Shown here piece after piece: positions 18,404 through 26,580 of a DNA stretch of 64,000 nucleotides. Both the position numbers and the translations under genes were made by a program. Source of the stretch: Prauserella endophytica (lineage in GTDB: Bacteria > Actinomycetota > Actinomycetes > Mycobacteriales > Pseudonocardiaceae); contig NZ_SWMS01000002.1 in NCBI RefSeq assembly GCF_005146945.1, positions 248,001-312,000 on the forward strand. Reading direction: 5' to 3'. Numbering within the stretch: the stretch's first letter is position 1; the number at the start of each line of letters is the position of its first letter. The notes beneath the pieces were generated by a model that saw only the letters and a list, made by a program, of their open reading frames with translations, did no database searches and was not told the DNA's origin.

Positions 18404-19249
18404 ATGACCGGAGCGGCCGTGCGCGAGCTCGACCGGATGCTGCCGCACCGCGTGCACGCGCTGCGCCGGGAGTGCGCGGTCGACCTGACCTTCGGGGGAC
18501 CGCTCGATGCCGGGGGCGGCTCGGTGACGATCCGGCACCTCGACGGCAACCTCGGGCAGACGCTTCGCCACGTGCGGGTGCGCCGGGGATCCGGGCTCGG
18601 GGGCAAGGCGCTGGCGCAGCGCAGGCCGGTGGTCGTGCGCGACTATCTCAGCACGCCGCACATCGTGCACGCCTACGACCACGCCGTCGCGCCCGAGCGG
18701 GTGGGAGCGGTTCTGGCCCTGCCGGTGCGCCTGGACGGCGACGTGGCGGGGCTGGTGTACCTGGCGCGGCGGGACAGTCTCCCGCTCGGCGATCGCACCG
18801 CGGCCCGTGCGGCCGCCGCGGTCCGCTCGCTCGAACGCGACCTGGCTATCGAGCTGGAGGTCCGGCGGAGGCTGGCCGAGGGCTCCTCGGCGGCCCTGCG
18901 CGACACCCGGGCACTCGGCGACGTGCTGAGCGAGCTGGAAGCGGCGATCGAGCTCGTGGCGGACCAGTCCGCGCGGCAACGCCTGCACCAGGTCTGCGAG
19001 GGCTTGCTGAACTTCGTCACCGGCAGCGGACGGCCCCGCGAGCCGGGTGCGCGCGGACCGCTGTCGAAGCGCGAGGTCGAGGTGCTGGAACACGTCGCCG
19101 CCGGCGCGTCGAACAACGACATCGCCGCCGAGCTGGGCCTGATGCCGAACACGGTGAAGGCCTACCTCCGCAGCGTCATGCGCAAGCTCGGCGCCGAGAA
19201 CCGCACCCACGCCGTGTGGCTCGCGCGCACGAGCCGGCTGATCGACTGA
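18404..19249 (+). CDS. GAF-domain LuxR-type regulator
   Basis: 281 residues. Residues about 35-150 resemble a GAF sensor (RRGSGLGGKALAQRRPVVVRDY, GAVLALPVRLDGDVAGLVYLARR). The C-terminus from about 220 is a LuxR helix-turn-helix (LSKREVEVLEHVAAGASNNDIAAELGL, NTVKAYLRSVMRKLGAENRTHAV). Similar GAF-LuxR proteins accompany acyl-CoA catabolic operons in actinomycetes. It starts four bases after the TetR gene and is likely co-transcribed. Confidence 0.85.
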   Translation: MTGAAVRELDRMLPHRVHALRRECAVDLTFGGPLDAGGGSVTIRHLDGNLGQTLRHVRVRRGSGLGGKALAQRRPVVVRDYLSTPHIVHAYDHAVAPERVGAVLALPVRLDGDVAGLVYLARRDSLPLGDRTAARAAAAVRSLERDLAIELEVRRRLAEGSSAALRDTRALGDVLSELEAAIELVADQSARQRLHQVCEGLLNFVTGSGRPREPGARGPLSKREVEVLEHVAAGASNNDIAAELGLMPNTVKAYLRSVMRKLGAENRTHAVWLARTSRLID

Positions 19250-19388
19250 GGTCCCGGAGCGGCGCGGGCGACCCGCTTCGGCTGCCCGGAGCTCTGGGTA
19301 TTCTGCTCGCGCCGCCGGTGATCACGCCGTAGCGTGCCCGGCTCGTCGGAGCACCGCGTGGTACGCGGCGTGCGGCGGAGGGAGCGCG

Positions 19389-20075
19389 ATGGCGTCCGGC
19401 AAGGTGGATCGCGGGCAGGGGCCCGCGGATACCGGGAAGTTCGAGAAGACCGTCACCAGGATCTGTGTGGGGCTCGTCATCGCGGGCCCCGTGCTCGGCA
19501 TCGGCGCCGGTGCGCTGGGTGCGGCCGAGATCTATCCGTCGGACTACATGCTGCCCGTCGCGATGGGCGTGATGCTGGGGCTGATCGGACTCGGCCTGCT
19601 GATCGCCGCGTGCGCCGGGCTGTACCTCCTGGGCGGCTGGAGGGCGACCCCGTTCGGCGTCGCCTTCGTCGGCGGTTTCGCCGTGCTGGCCTACGGGCTC
19701 GCCGAGGCGGACAACGCGTGGCGCGACGTCGGCGTCGTGCTGCTGATGATCTCGTGCGCGGCGTTCTGGGTCGCTCCGGCGCTGTCCCCCCGGTCGAAGG
19801 CGAGACCGCGCAAGCGCGCCCCGGTCAACCCGGGCAGGACCACCGCGGTCGGCGGGGTCTTCGGCGTGGGTGCTGGAATCGCGATCGTCGGACACGTCAT
19901 CGACGTGTGGTGGCTGCTGTTGTTCGGCGCGATGGCGGTGGGCACGGCCGCTGGCGCCGGGATCGCGATGTGGCTGGAGAGCCGCGCGCGGGAGCGGGCG
20001 AGCCAGGGGGCGTCGGTGAAGCCCGACCGCACCCGGCCCGGAGCTGAGTTGCGCGATCCGGACGAGGCCGGGTAA
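19389..20075 (+). CDS. Multi-pass membrane protein of unknown function
   Basis: 228 residues with about six hydrophobic segments: ICVGLVIAGPVLGIGAGALG, MLPVAMGVMLGLIGLGLLIAA, TPFGVAFVGGFAVLAYGLA, VGVVLLMISCAAFWVAPAL, VGGVFGVGAGIAIVGHVI and WLLLFGAMAVGTAAGAGIA. A basic loop (SPRSKARPRKRAP) lies in the middle, and the tail is charged. I do not recognise a family. GGAGGGAGCGCG precedes ATG 19389. It is flanked by gaps and probably transcribed alone. Confidence 0.7.
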   Translation: MASGKVDRGQGPADTGKFEKTVTRICVGLVIAGPVLGIGAGALGAAEIYPSDYMLPVAMGVMLGLIGLGLLIAACAGLYLLGGWRATPFGVAFVGGFAVLAYGLAEADNAWRDVGVVLLMISCAAFWVAPALSPRSKARPRKRAPVNPGRTTAVGGVFGVGAGIAIVGHVIDVWWLLLFGAMAVGTAAGAGIAMWLESRARERASQGASVKPDRTRPGAELRDPDEAG

Positions 20076-20237
20076 CCGGCAGGCGATGTCTTCCGCTGTT
20101 GCGCCGACGCCGACGCCGAGTCCGGCCACCGCCGCGAACGCACGCAGGTCGGCGCAAAGGCCGTGTGCCGGGCCGGCGCCCGACGCCCCGCCAGGACGTC
20201 CTGGCCAGCGCATTCCCCGCCGGGGCCGGAGTGGCCC

Positions 20238-20266
20238 TTGTGAGTGGAGCCACGGCGAGGTAGATT
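20238..20266 (+). promoter_or_regulatory. Promoter of the molybdoenzyme operon
   Basis: A TTGTGA (-35, 20238-20243) and TAGATT (-10, 20261-20266) pair with a 17-base spacer. The ACCAA-N4-TTGGT site begins seven bases after the -10 box, where transcription would start. Confidence 0.5.
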
Positions 20267-20272
20267 CATTTC

Positions 20273-20286
20273 ACCAAACGATTGGT
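20273..20286. promoter_or_regulatory. ACCAA-N4-TTGGT operator, site 1
   Basis: ACCAAACGATTGGT, identical to site 5 at 42804. Outer arms ACCAA/TTGGT and central CG are symmetric. It lies 21 bases before the molybdoenzyme start and over the expected transcription start, so binding should repress. Confidence 0.75.
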
Positions 20287-20307
20287 AGATGCGACGGGAG
20301 CATAGCG

Positions 20308-22566
20308 TTGGCCAAGCTGAATTTCGCGGACGGTCCCGACGTTCGCCGGACGTTCTGCACGTTGTGTCCGCAGCACTGCGGCATGCTGTTCCACGTCGAC
20401 GGCGACGGGCATCCGCTGGCGTTCGACGGAGACCGCGAGAATCCGGTGGCCAACGGCAAGCTGTGCATCAAGGGCACGACGGCGATCGAGATCCACCACC
20501 ACGACGACCGGCTGAACTACCCGCTCAAGCGCGTGGGCAAGCGCGGTGAGGGCAAGTGGGAGCGGATCTCCTGGGAGCAGGCGATGGACGAGATCGCCGA
20601 GAAGCTCCGGGAACTCCGGGAGAAGGACGGCCCCGAGTCGGTTGCGACCCTCGGCGGCACCCACAAGACGCCGGGCGACTGGGCGAGCTGGCGCTGGGCG
20701 GCCGACTTCGGCACCCCCAACTTCGTGAGCCAGGGCCGCAACTGCGGTGTCGGTGAGTACATCGCGGAGGTCTCGGTCTACGGCTGGGACACCGTCTACC
20801 AGAGCTACTACCCCGGCAAGACCAAGTGCATCATCATCTGGGGCTCCAACCCCGCGGAGTCCTCGCCGCCCTCGTTCGAACGGCTGCGCCAGTGTCAGGC
20901 CCAGGGCGCCAAGCTCATCGTCGTCGACCCTCGCAGGACCAAGACGGCCGAGCGGGCGGACCTGCATCTCCAGGTGCGCCCCCGCACCGACGGCGCGCTC
21001 GCGCTGGGGCTCATCCACGTGATGATCCGCGACGACATCTACGACAGGGAGTTCGTCGAACAGTGGTGCACCGGCTTCGACGAGGTCGAGGCCGAGGCCG
21101 CGAAGTGGACTCCCGAACGCACCGAGGAGATCACCGGCGTTCCCGCGGCCGACGTGGTGAAGGCCGCGCACATGTACGCCACACTGGGACCCGCCCGCCT
21201 GTCGTTCGGCGTCGCCGCCACGCAGCTCGGAGAGGGCGCCTCCCGCTCGGCGGTGCTCGGGCGGGCGATCCTGCGGGCCATCTCCGGCAACCTGGACCGC
21301 CCCGGCGGGGAGCCGCTCGGCAACCCCTACGACGCCGGCACCTTCGCGTGGCTGCCGAACATCAACTTCGAGAAGCTGGTCGACCATCCCCTGCGCACGA
21401 GGGAAAGCGTCAACGCCCACGAAACGCCGATCACGTCGATCTCCGGGTACCAGGCGTTCCGCGAGGCCACCGGGAAGGTCTACCCGCAGGGGCACACCGG
21501 CACCGCCTACGTGCTGTTCGCGAGCCAGCCCGCGATCTACCGCGCCGTCACGAGGCAGGACCCGTACCCGGTGAAGGCGATCATCGTGCAGTGCGGGGAG
21601 CCGCTGTTGTCGATGGGTGCGGGCAGGGACGCCTACGAGGCGTTCACGAGCGAGAACCTCGAGCTGCTCGTCACGATGGACATGTGGATGACACCGACGG
21701 CACAGCTCTCCGACTACGTGCTGCCAGCGGCGGACTTCATGGAGCGCGCCGACCTCAGCGCCCACTGGGGGATCGGCAACTTCTTCGTGGTGGGCCAGCA
21801 GGTCGCCACCACCATCGGGGAGCGGAGGAACGACTACGACCTCTGGGCCGAGCTGGGCCGCAGGCTCTCCGACGATCCCGGCTACTGGCCGGAGACCGTG
21901 GAGGGGATGTTCGACCGGTTCCTCGCGCCGTCCGGCAAGTCCTATCGCGAGTGGGCCGACGGCGAGGTAAACCACCGCTTCACCAAGCCCGTGTTCTACA
22001 AGTACCGGGAGCGCGGGTTCGCCACTCCCTCGGGCAAGGTGGAGCTGGTGCCGAGCATGTTCGAGCGCTTCGGCATCGAGGCGCGGCCGGTCTACACCGG
22101 ACCGCCCTACTCGATCCCGGACGCCCCGGAGGAGGAGTACCCTCTGCAGATGATCCCCGGCAGCCGGGTACGTGAGCTGACCGCCTCGAACCTCCGCCAG
22201 AGCGCGCGCCTGCGCCGGATCCATCCCGAGCCGCTGTGTGACATCCACCCCGACACCGCCGCGAAGTACGGTGTCGTCGATGGCGAGTGGATGATCATCG
22301 AACGACCCGAGGGCGCGATCAGGCAGCGGGCCCGCTTCGACGCCTCCCTGCGGCGCGACACGGTGAACCCCGACGGCTACTGGTGGAACCCCGAGCAGCA
22401 ACAGTACGAGCCGCACCTGTCCGGCGTGTGGGTCTCCAACGCCAATGCCATCACCCCGGGCGCGCCCGAGTTGTCGAGCTTCGCGGGCGACCAGCCGTTG
22501 CGCGGAGCGCGCTGCCGGGTCCGGGCCGGTGACGCGCCGGAGGTGCCCGCGGCGGTGTCCGGCTGA
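20308..22566 (+). CDS. Molybdopterin oxidoreductase of the DMSO reductase family (acetylene-hydratase-like)
   Basis: 752 residues from TTG 20308, chosen for GGGAG upstream and its place after the operator. The N-terminus holds a [4Fe-4S] motif: CTLCPQHC and then KLCIKG about 30 residues later. Family features include GRNCGVGEYI (the Cys is the likely Mo/W ligand), DPRRTKTAERAD, MTPTAQLSDYVLP, and ATPSGKVEL before the C-terminal pterin-binding domain. From memory, these segments resemble acetylene hydratase more than formate dehydrogenase. There is no Tat signal, so it is probably cytoplasmic. The reaction may be a hydration or a redox step; no electron-transfer subunit is adjacent. An SDR gene overlaps its stop. 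Confidence 0.88.
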   Translation: MAKLNFADGPDVRRTFCTLCPQHCGMLFHVDGDGHPLAFDGDRENPVANGKLCIKGTTAIEIHHHDDRLNYPLKRVGKRGEGKWERISWEQAMDEIAEKLRELREKDGPESVATLGGTHKTPGDWASWRWAADFGTPNFVSQGRNCGVGEYIAEVSVYGWDTVYQSYYPGKTKCIIIWGSNPAESSPPSFERLRQCQAQGAKLIVVDPRRTKTAERADLHLQVRPRTDGALALGLIHVMIRDDIYDREFVEQWCTGFDEVEAEAAKWTPERTEEITGVPAADVVKAAHMYATLGPARLSFGVAATQLGEGASRSAVLGRAILRAISGNLDRPGGEPLGNPYDAGTFAWLPNINFEKLVDHPLRTRESVNAHETPITSISGYQAFREATGKVYPQGHTGTAYVLFASQPAIYRAVTRQDPYPVKAIIVQCGEPLLSMGAGRDAYEAFTSENLELLVTMDMWMTPTAQLSDYVLPAADFMERADLSAHWGIGNFFVVGQQVATTIGERRNDYDLWAELGRRLSDDPGYWPETVEGMFDRFLAPSGKSYREWADGEVNHRFTKPVFYKYRERGFATPSGKVELVPSMFERFGIEARPVYTGPPYSIPDAPEEEYPLQMIPGSRVRELTASNLRQSARLRRIHPEPLCDIHPDTAAKYGVVDGEWMIIERPEGAIRQRARFDASLRRDTVNPDGYWWNPEQQQYEPHLSGVWVSNANAITPGAPELSSFAGDQPLRGARCRVRAGDAPEVPAAVSG

Positions 22567-23342
22567 TGTCAACGGACGCGTTCGGCGGCCGGGCCGGCGG
22601 GTGCCTTGTCGTCGGCGGCAGCGGCGCCATCGGCCGGGCGGTGGCGATCCGGCTGGCCGAGCTCGGCGCCGACGTCACCGTCACCTACGCCGGCAACGCG
22701 GCCGCCGCCGAGGAAACCGCGGCGCTGGTGAGGAAGTCCGGTGTGGACGGTGTGGCGGTCCGGCTCGACCTCGGCGACCCCGGAGGAGTCCGGAGCGTGG
22801 TCGAGGAGGTGGCGGGCAGACACGGCGGGCTCCACACCGTGGTGCTGGCCGCGTCGCCGACGAACTTCCAGTCCTGGGTCAGCGCGCTGCCGCCCGAGCA
22901 GTACGCCGAGCAGCTGCGGATCGACGCGGGCGGTACGTTCGCGGTGATCAGCGCGGCACTGCCCGCGCTGCGCGAGACGCGGGGGTCCGTGGTGGTGGTC
23001 TCGACGGTCGCCAACCGCCGCTTCGTCCTGCGGGACGTGCTCTCCAGCGGGCCGAAGGCGGCCAACGAGGCGGTGGTGAAGGCGGTGGCGGCCGAGGAGG
23101 GACGCTACGGCGTCCGCGCCAACGCCGTGGGCGTGGGCATCCTCGACGAGGGCATGACCCAGGCGCTGCTGGACCGCGGTGACATCCTCCCCGAACATCT
23201 CCAGGTCGCACTTGGACGGATCCCGCTGGCGTCGTTCGGCAAGGCCCGCGACATCGCCGCCGCCGTGGGATTCCTGGCGAGCGACGAGGCTCGGTACGTC
23301 ACGGGCCAGTGGATCGACGTCGACGGGGGCTATTCGCTCTGA
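22566..23342 (+). CDS. SDR-family protein lacking the catalytic tyrosine
   Basis: 258 residues, ATG overlapping the molybdoenzyme stop (TGATG). The Rossmann start is GGSGAIGRAVAIRLAE and the C-terminus has the usual YVTGQWIDVDGGYSL. The canonical YxxxK reads SSGPK in VLSSGPKAANEA, so the tyrosine is replaced by serine. It may be catalytically altered or act with the molybdoenzyme product. The overlapping start means equal expression with that enzyme. Confidence 0.82.
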   Translation: MSTDAFGGRAGGCLVVGGSGAIGRAVAIRLAELGADVTVTYAGNAAAAEETAALVRKSGVDGVAVRLDLGDPGGVRSVVEEVAGRHGGLHTVVLAASPTNFQSWVSALPPEQYAEQLRIDAGGTFAVISAALPALRETRGSVVVVSTVANRRFVLRDVLSSGPKAANEAVVKAVAAEEGRYGVRANAVGVGILDEGMTQALLDRGDILPEHLQVALGRIPLASFGKARDIAAAVGFLASDEARYVTGQWIDVDGGYSL

Positions 23343-23344
23343 CA

Positions 23345-23376
23345 ACGGTGACGGTGCAGCGACACGGCGTCACCGT
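23345..23376 (+). terminator. Hairpin after the molybdoenzyme-SDR operon
   Basis: ACGGTGACG (23345-23353) pairs with CGTCACCGT (23368-23376), a perfect nine-base stem. It lies two bases after the SDR stop. There is no T run, as is common in high-GC terminators. Confidence 0.55.
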
Positions 23377-23411
23377 GTGAGTCAAGTCACAACGTCCACT
23401 TTCGAGTGTGC

Positions 23412-23440
23412 TTGACACCACAGATACTGTCGGTCTTAAT
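23412..23440 (+). promoter_or_regulatory. Promoter of the TRAP transporter operon
   Basis: TTGACA (23412-23417), a 17-base spacer and CTTAAT (23435-23440). This is the best -35/-10 pair in the island. Site 2 starts directly downstream and covers the expected transcription start. Confidence 0.65.
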
Positions 23441-23441
23441 T

Positions 23442-23457
23442 GACCAACCGGTTGGTC
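23442..23457. promoter_or_regulatory. ACCAA-N4-TTGGT operator, site 2 (perfect palindrome)
   Basis: GACCAACCGGTTGGTC is a perfect 16-base palindrome and the strongest copy of the motif. It is placed over the start of transcription of the TRAP operon, 55 bases before the dctP-like gene. Confidence 0.8.
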
Positions 23458-23512
23458 GAATGAATCCGACCGGCCTCGGTTTTCGAGACACGCACATCCA
23501 GAGGAGGGCGCA

Positions 23513-24616
23513 ATGATGCGCACCACCAGGACCAGCCGGGTCACCCGGCTCCTCGCCGGACTCGCCGGTCTCGCCTTGGTCGCGAGCGGCTGCGCGGGTG
23601 CCGCGTCCCAGGCGGGTGGACCCGTCCAGGTCCGGGCCGCGCAGGTCTTGCCGCCTGGCGGATCGCAGTCCGACCTCATCCAGTGGTTCATGGACGAACT
23701 GGAGAAGCGCACGGACGGGCAGGTCAAGACGGAGGTCACCTACGGAGGCGGGCTGCTGTCCGGCACCGACACGCTCCCCGGGCTCAAGCAGGGGCGTGCC
23801 GAGGCCGGCAATGTCGTCCCGGCGTACTTCCCGGCCGAGCTCCCGCTCAACAACATCAACATGGTGCCGATCGCGCACGCCGACCAGGCGGCGCGGCTGC
23901 GGGCGCTGCAGGACCTCGTCAACGGCGTGGACGCCTTCGCCGACGAGCTCGCCAAGCAGGACCTCGTGCTCATCGGCTTCCTGCCCAACAACGCCTCCGC
24001 GGTCGCGTTCAAGCCCGAGGTCAAGTCACTGGCCGATGTGGACGGACTCAAGATCCGCATCCCGGCCCAGCCCTCCTCGGTGGTGTGGCGGGAACTCGGT
24101 GCGGAGCCGACGTTCCAGGCATCGGAGGAGGTCTACGAGTCCGTCGAGCGCGGCATCGTCGACGGCGTGACCTACCCGATGGACACGCAGGTCGCCAACG
24201 GCATCACGGACGTCGCGAAGTACATGGCGCCGGACGTCGGCGAGAACGGCGGCTCCATCTTCGCGATCAGCAAGAACGCCTACGACCGGATGTCCGACGA
24301 CGCCAAGGCCGTGATCGAGGAGCTCAAGGGCGAGTGGTACGCCAAGGCCGACGAGCTGATGACCAGGTACGACAAGCAGGCCTGCGAGAAGTTCCTCGAC
24401 TCCGGCGGCACGATCGTCCGCTGGAACGAGGCCGACCAGGCCACGATCGCCGACGCCGTGGAGCGGCTCGCGCCGAAGGTCTGGAAGGACGAGGCGGCCA
24501 AGTCCACCGACTCCGGCACGGTCGAGAAGGTCTGGCAGGCCTACACCGAGGCGGTCGACGAGCACACCGGCGAGTCGGGCTACGTCGAGGGCCTCACCAC
24601 GTGCGGTCAGAAGTAA
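23513..24616 (+). CDS. TRAP transporter solute-binding lipoprotein (DctP family)
   Basis: 367 residues with a lipoprotein signal (GLAGLALVASGC, Cys near residue 26), so it is anchored outside the membrane. The mature part has the DctP features GLKQGRAEAGNVVPAYFPAE, LADVDGLKIRIPAQP (with the arginine that binds a substrate carboxylate) and ERGIVDGVTYPMDTQVANGI. AGAGGAGGG precedes the start. Substrates of this family are mostly organic acids, which fits a catabolic island using acyl-CoA ligases. The two permease genes follow. Confidence 0.92.
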   Translation: MMRTTRTSRVTRLLAGLAGLALVASGCAGAASQAGGPVQVRAAQVLPPGGSQSDLIQWFMDELEKRTDGQVKTEVTYGGGLLSGTDTLPGLKQGRAEAGNVVPAYFPAELPLNNINMVPIAHADQAARLRALQDLVNGVDAFADELAKQDLVLIGFLPNNASAVAFKPEVKSLADVDGLKIRIPAQPSSVVWRELGAEPTFQASEEVYESVERGIVDGVTYPMDTQVANGITDVAKYMAPDVGENGGSIFAISKNAYDRMSDDAKAVIEELKGEWYAKADELMTRYDKQACEKFLDSGGTIVRWNEADQATIADAVERLAPKVWKDEAAKSTDSGTVEKVWQAYTEAVDEHTGESGYVEGLTTCGQK

Positions 24617-24676
24617 CCCAGTGACGTTGCCGGCCTCCACTGTGGACGGCCGGGTCGACGAAAGGGCCTGCACCCG

Positions 24677-26014
24677 ATGGGAACCACTGAGCTCTTCCTG
24701 GTGGTCATCGCGATCCTCGCCGTGTCACTGCTCTCGGGAATGCGCATCGCGCTGGCGCTGACGTTCGCGGGATTCGCCGGCTACTACCTGCTGGACGGCT
24801 GGGACGTCGGGATGTCGACGCTGGGCGCGCTGCCGATCAGCAGTGCCTCGAAGTTCACCTTGCTCGTGATTCCCATGTTCGTCCTGCTGGGAAACGCGGC
24901 GGAGCGGGCGAACCTCGCCGAGGGCGCCTACCGCGTGCTGGGCTGGCTGCTGCGCAGCCTGCCCGGCGGCCTCGCGGTCGCGACACTCACGGCGTGCGCC
25001 TGCTTCGCCGCGGTCAGCGGGTCGAGCATCGCCACGGTGATCTCGATCGGCAACCTCGCGATCACGGAGATGCGCAAGGCCGGCTATGCCATGCACGTGG
25101 CCGCCGGGGTGGTCGGTGCCGCGGGAACGCTGGGCGTGCTCATCCCGCCCAGCGTTCCGCTGGTGATCTACGGCGTGCTGACCGGCGAGTCCATCGGCGC
25201 GCTGCTCATGGCGGGTATCGGGCCGGGCGTGGTCACCGCCACCGTTTACGGCATCAGCATCATGATCCGGGCCAAGCGCAAGCCCGAGCTGTTCGGCAAG
25301 GGCGCCGAGGACGTGCTGCCGCTCAGCAACCGGCCGGCCCTGCTCTCCGGCGCCTACAGCCTGTTCCGCATCGGACTGCTGTTCGTGATCATCATCGGCG
25401 GCATGTACTCCGGCTTCTTCACGGCGGTGGAAGCCTCCGCGGTCGGGGCGTTCGTCGCCCTGCTGATGGTGGTGATCGAGCACCTGCGCAAGCCGAAGGA
25501 GATGGGCAGGAGCCTGTGGAACTCGCTGTCCGCCGCGGTCAGTCTCAACGGGATGGTCTTCTCGCTGCTCATCGGCGGCGCGATCTTCTCCTCGTTCATG
25601 GTGGCCGCCGGAGCGCCGCAGCTGATCGCGGACGGCCTCACCGGCCTGCCCGTGCCGGCGTGGCTGATCGTCGCGCTCCTCCTGCTCGTACTCGTCCCGT
25701 TGGGGATGTTCCTCGATCCCACGTCGATCCTGCTCATCATGGTGCCGCTGACGTATCCGGTGATCACCGAGCTCGGCATGAACGGGATCTGGTTCGGGCT
25801 GCTGTTCGTCAAGCTGATCGAGATCGGGCTGCTCACGCCACCCTTGGGGCTCAACGCGTTCGTCGTCGCCGGGATCCGCAAGGACGTGGAGCTGAGCACC
25901 GCGTTCAAGGGTGTGCTCTGGTACGTGAGGCTGGACATCGTCATCGTGATCCTGATGTTCGTCTTCCCGGCCATCGTCACCTTCATCCCGAGCCAGATGG
26001 GACTGACCGAATGA
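24677..26014 (+). CDS. TRAP transporter large permease (DctM family)
   Basis: 445 residues, about twelve membrane segments, length typical for DctM. Family features include SGMRIALALTFAG, GSSIATVISIGNLAITEMRKAGY, AAGTLGVLIPPSVPLVIYG, and near the end FVKLIEIGLLTPPLGLNAFVVAG. It couples ion flow to solute uptake. The gene precedes the small permease instead of following it, an inverted order compared with many TRAP operons. Its stop overlaps the next ATG by four bases. Confidence 0.93.
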   Translation: MGTTELFLVVIAILAVSLLSGMRIALALTFAGFAGYYLLDGWDVGMSTLGALPISSASKFTLLVIPMFVLLGNAAERANLAEGAYRVLGWLLRSLPGGLAVATLTACACFAAVSGSSIATVISIGNLAITEMRKAGYAMHVAAGVVGAAGTLGVLIPPSVPLVIYGVLTGESIGALLMAGIGPGVVTATVYGISIMIRAKRKPELFGKGAEDVLPLSNRPALLSGAYSLFRIGLLFVIIIGGMYSGFFTAVEASAVGAFVALLMVVIEHLRKPKEMGRSLWNSLSAAVSLNGMVFSLLIGGAIFSSFMVAAGAPQLIADGLTGLPVPAWLIVALLLLVLVPLGMFLDPTSILLIMVPLTYPVITELGMNGIWFGLLFVKLIEIGLLTPPLGLNAFVVAGIRKDVELSTAFKGVLWYVRLDIVIVILMFVFPAIVTFIPSQMGLTE

Positions 26015-26574
26015 CCGAGACAACGAACGGGACCGGCCGTGGACTCGCCGGTGCGGTCGGCCGGGGGTTCGCCGCGACGGTCCACGCCCTCTCGCGCGCG
26101 CTGGCCGTGGTGTCGATCGTCGGCATGGTGTTCATCATGCTGCTCATCGTCTACAACGTGGTCCTGCGGGAGCTGGGCAAGCAGGAGGTGACCGGGACCG
26201 TCGAGTACGTCGAGCTGGCGATGGCGCTGACCGCGTTCTTCGCGCTGGGCGAGGCGGAACGGCGGCGGCAGCACGTCTCGATGTCGTCCCTTGTGGACCG
26301 GCTGAAGGGGCCGGCCTACCGGATCGTGCGCCTGGCCGGCGGAATCGGCGCGGCGCTTGTCGCCATCCTGCTCGCGTGGGCCTCCTGGAGCGTCCTGAGC
26401 GCCGCCTTCGAGACCGGGGAGTACAAACTCGGCCTCGTCCGGCTGCCGATGTGGCCTGCCCGGCTGGCGGTGTTCGCCGGGTTCCTCATCCTCGCGCTCG
26501 AGCAGATCGTGACCGCTGTCGAAGACGTGCGGGCCCGCCCGAAGGCGGAAAGGTTGACCGCTGCCGGGATCTGA
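26011..26574 (+). CDS. TRAP transporter small permease (DctQ family)
   Basis: 187 residues with four hydrophobic segments: LAVVSIVGMVFIMLLIVYNVVL, MALTAFFALGEAERRRQHVSM (the conserved loop of DctQ), IGAALVAILLAWASWSVL and MWPARLAVFAGFLILALEQI. It forms the membrane complex with the DctM protein. Last gene of the operon; it ends six bases before the convergent hydrolase gene. Confidence 0.88.
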   Translation: MTETTNGTGRGLAGAVGRGFAATVHALSRALAVVSIVGMVFIMLLIVYNVVLRELGKQEVTGTVEYVELAMALTAFFALGEAERRRQHVSMSSLVDRLKGPAYRIVRLAGGIGAALVAILLAWASWSVLSAAFETGEYKLGLVRLPMWPARLAVFAGFLILALEQIVTAVEDVRARPKAERLTAAGI

Positions 26575-26580
26575 GGGTCC

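Noticed and set aside
20266-22572. Long minus-strand open frame opposite the molybdoenzyme
   Set aside because: It has no recognisable domain and a Arg/Pro/Gly-rich composition typical of the antisense of a high-GC gene; the plus-strand gene has clear cofactor motifs.
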